From positions 1 to 7,223 of the forward strand of contig JAFUUM010000375.1 of assembly GCA_017477805.1 (NCBI GenBank): DNA of 7,223 nucleotides. Direction: 5' to 3'. The notes beneath the pieces are model-generated. The model had not been told where the DNA came from. It searched no databases and was given only the letters and a program-made list of their open reading frames with translations. Made by a program: the position numbers and the translations under genes. Source of the stretch: Lachnospiraceae bacterium. Its GTDB lineage: Bacteria; Bacillota; Clostridia; Lachnospirales; Lachnospiraceae. Positions 6,536 to 7,223 of this stretch are shown piece by piece (position 1 is the stretch's first letter; the number at the start of each line of letters is the position of its first letter).

Positions 6536-7223
6536 ATGGCAGAACTTGACAAAAAGGAAGTACAAGCGTTTCTTAACTGGGATGCGGAAGAGGATGTCCC
6601 CTCGGATCCGGAAGAACAGCAGCCAAACACAGAGGATTTCATTGCACTCCATAAGAGATACTTGGCGGACATGAAGGATATGGAGCAGGGCTTTAGGCTT
6701 GCAATGGAAGTCTATGATCCGGATCGTCATAAACGGGGAGCGTTGGAAAAGTTTGTGACGGTCTACATGATGTCGCTTCATCATGTGGCCAGGCAGTTCC
6801 ACCCCTTAAGCACCTATGGCAAGGAATACCTGAAAAAGGCTGTCGAGGTCCGGGAACAGTACGAAAAACGCACAAGTCCCATATTGACCCGGATCACCCG
6901 GGAAAACGCAGAACTTTTTGCCCATCTTCTGACGAGGGACAAGAGGGAAGAGATCGAAACCGGCAGACGTAATGGTCTCGGAGCCATCCGGAGTCGCGGA
7001 AATGAAACCTTTGCGGCAGGAGCACTGACCTATTACCTGGATGAGGATCCCCTGGGAGAGGGGGTGATCCTGCGGATCGACTGGCTGTACGTTGACGAAG
7101 CATGGAGGCTTCGGGGAGTGGCCCAGTCGCTCCTGGCGGAGGTGATCACCCTGGCGGTGGAAGAACCTTCCATTACCGGTTTTTCCGCGGAGTATCCGGC
7201 GGATGACTACGGCATTTTACTGA
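6536..7223 (+). CDS. GNAT N-acetyltransferase with helical N-terminal region, 3' partial
   Basis: The frame runs off the window after 229 complete codons; the TGA at the very last bases is out of frame. Residues 1 to about 115 are acidic then helical and I do not recognise them. From about 116 a GNAT-like domain begins: helix ITRENAELFAHLL, strand FAAGALTYYL, strand VILRIDWLYVDEAW, then the acetyl-CoA pyrophosphate loop RLRGVA (Arg191, Gly194, Ala196), which fits R/QxxGxG/A, and the following helix QSLLAEVITLAV. Unlike the two neighbouring GNAT-like paralogues this one keeps the cofactor loop, so it may be an active acetyltransferase. AAGGA at 6526-6530 gives a 5-base spacing to the ATG, overlapping the stop of the previous gene, which argues for coupled translation. 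The acceptor substrate cannot be read from the sequence, and the C-terminus is missing. Confidence 0.85.
   Translation, partial: MAELDKKEVQAFLNWDAEEDVPSDPEEQQPNTEDFIALHKRYLADMKDMEQGFRLAMEVYDPDRHKRGALEKFVTVYMMSLHHVARQFHPLSTYGKEYLKKAVEVREQYEKRTSPILTRITRENAELFAHLLTRDKREEIETGRRNGLGAIRSRGNETFAAGALTYYLDEDPLGEGVILRIDWLYVDEAWRLRGVAQSLLAEVITLAVEEPSITGFSAEYPADDYGILL

Noticed and set aside
7221..7223. TGA at the window end as the stop of the last gene
   Set aside because: It is out of frame with the start at 6536; the in-frame codon is CTG at 7220-7222, so the gene is truncated by the window.

Overview
The window looks like a stretch of Gram-positive, Clostridia-type chromosome, most likely Lachnospiraceae or a close relative. 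This rests on balanced base composition, strong GGAGG-type ribosome sites, very tight same-strand gene packing, a lipobox lipoprotein next to a 7TM LytS-type histidine kinase, and lysine/glutamate-rich proteins of a style common in gut Firmicutes. The taxonomy is inference; no rRNA, tRNA or marker gene is present.

All supported genes are on the + strand with gaps of about 3-30 bases, and I see no promoter or terminator between them, so the window reads as the interior of one operon cut at both ends. Order: (1) a 5'-truncated large protein with an ABC1/ADCK/UbiB-type atypical kinase domain and a long helical C-terminal region (2-2341); (2) a 175-residue helical protein (2372-2899) that lies in the same reading frame as gene 1, separated only by two amber codons; (3) a 255-residue degenerate GNAT-like protein (2917-3684); (4) a lipoprotein (3711-4295); (5) a 7TM sensor histidine kinase of the LytS/His_kinase class (4299-5651); (6) a 283-residue longer paralogue of gene 3 (5676-6527); (7) a 3'-truncated protein with an N-terminal helical region and a GNAT acetyltransferase domain carrying a recognisable acetyl-CoA loop (6536 to window end).

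The lipoprotein and the kinase are separated by only 3 bases and may form a surface sensing pair; no response regulator is in view. Three GNAT-like proteins together with a soluble UbiB-like kinase is not a quinone-biosynthesis context, and no quinone gene is visible. How the parts cooperate is unknown. A cautious reading is an envelope-sensing signalling locus whose output involves protein or small-molecule modification (phosphotransfer and possibly acyl transfer).

The most notable points are the amber-amber junction between genes 1 and 2, the altered KxGQ motif (KMMQ) in the UbiB-like domain, and the duplicated GNAT-like genes bracketing the lipoprotein-kinase pair. No RNA gene, mobile element, CRISPR array or gene-free stretch over 300 bases was seen.
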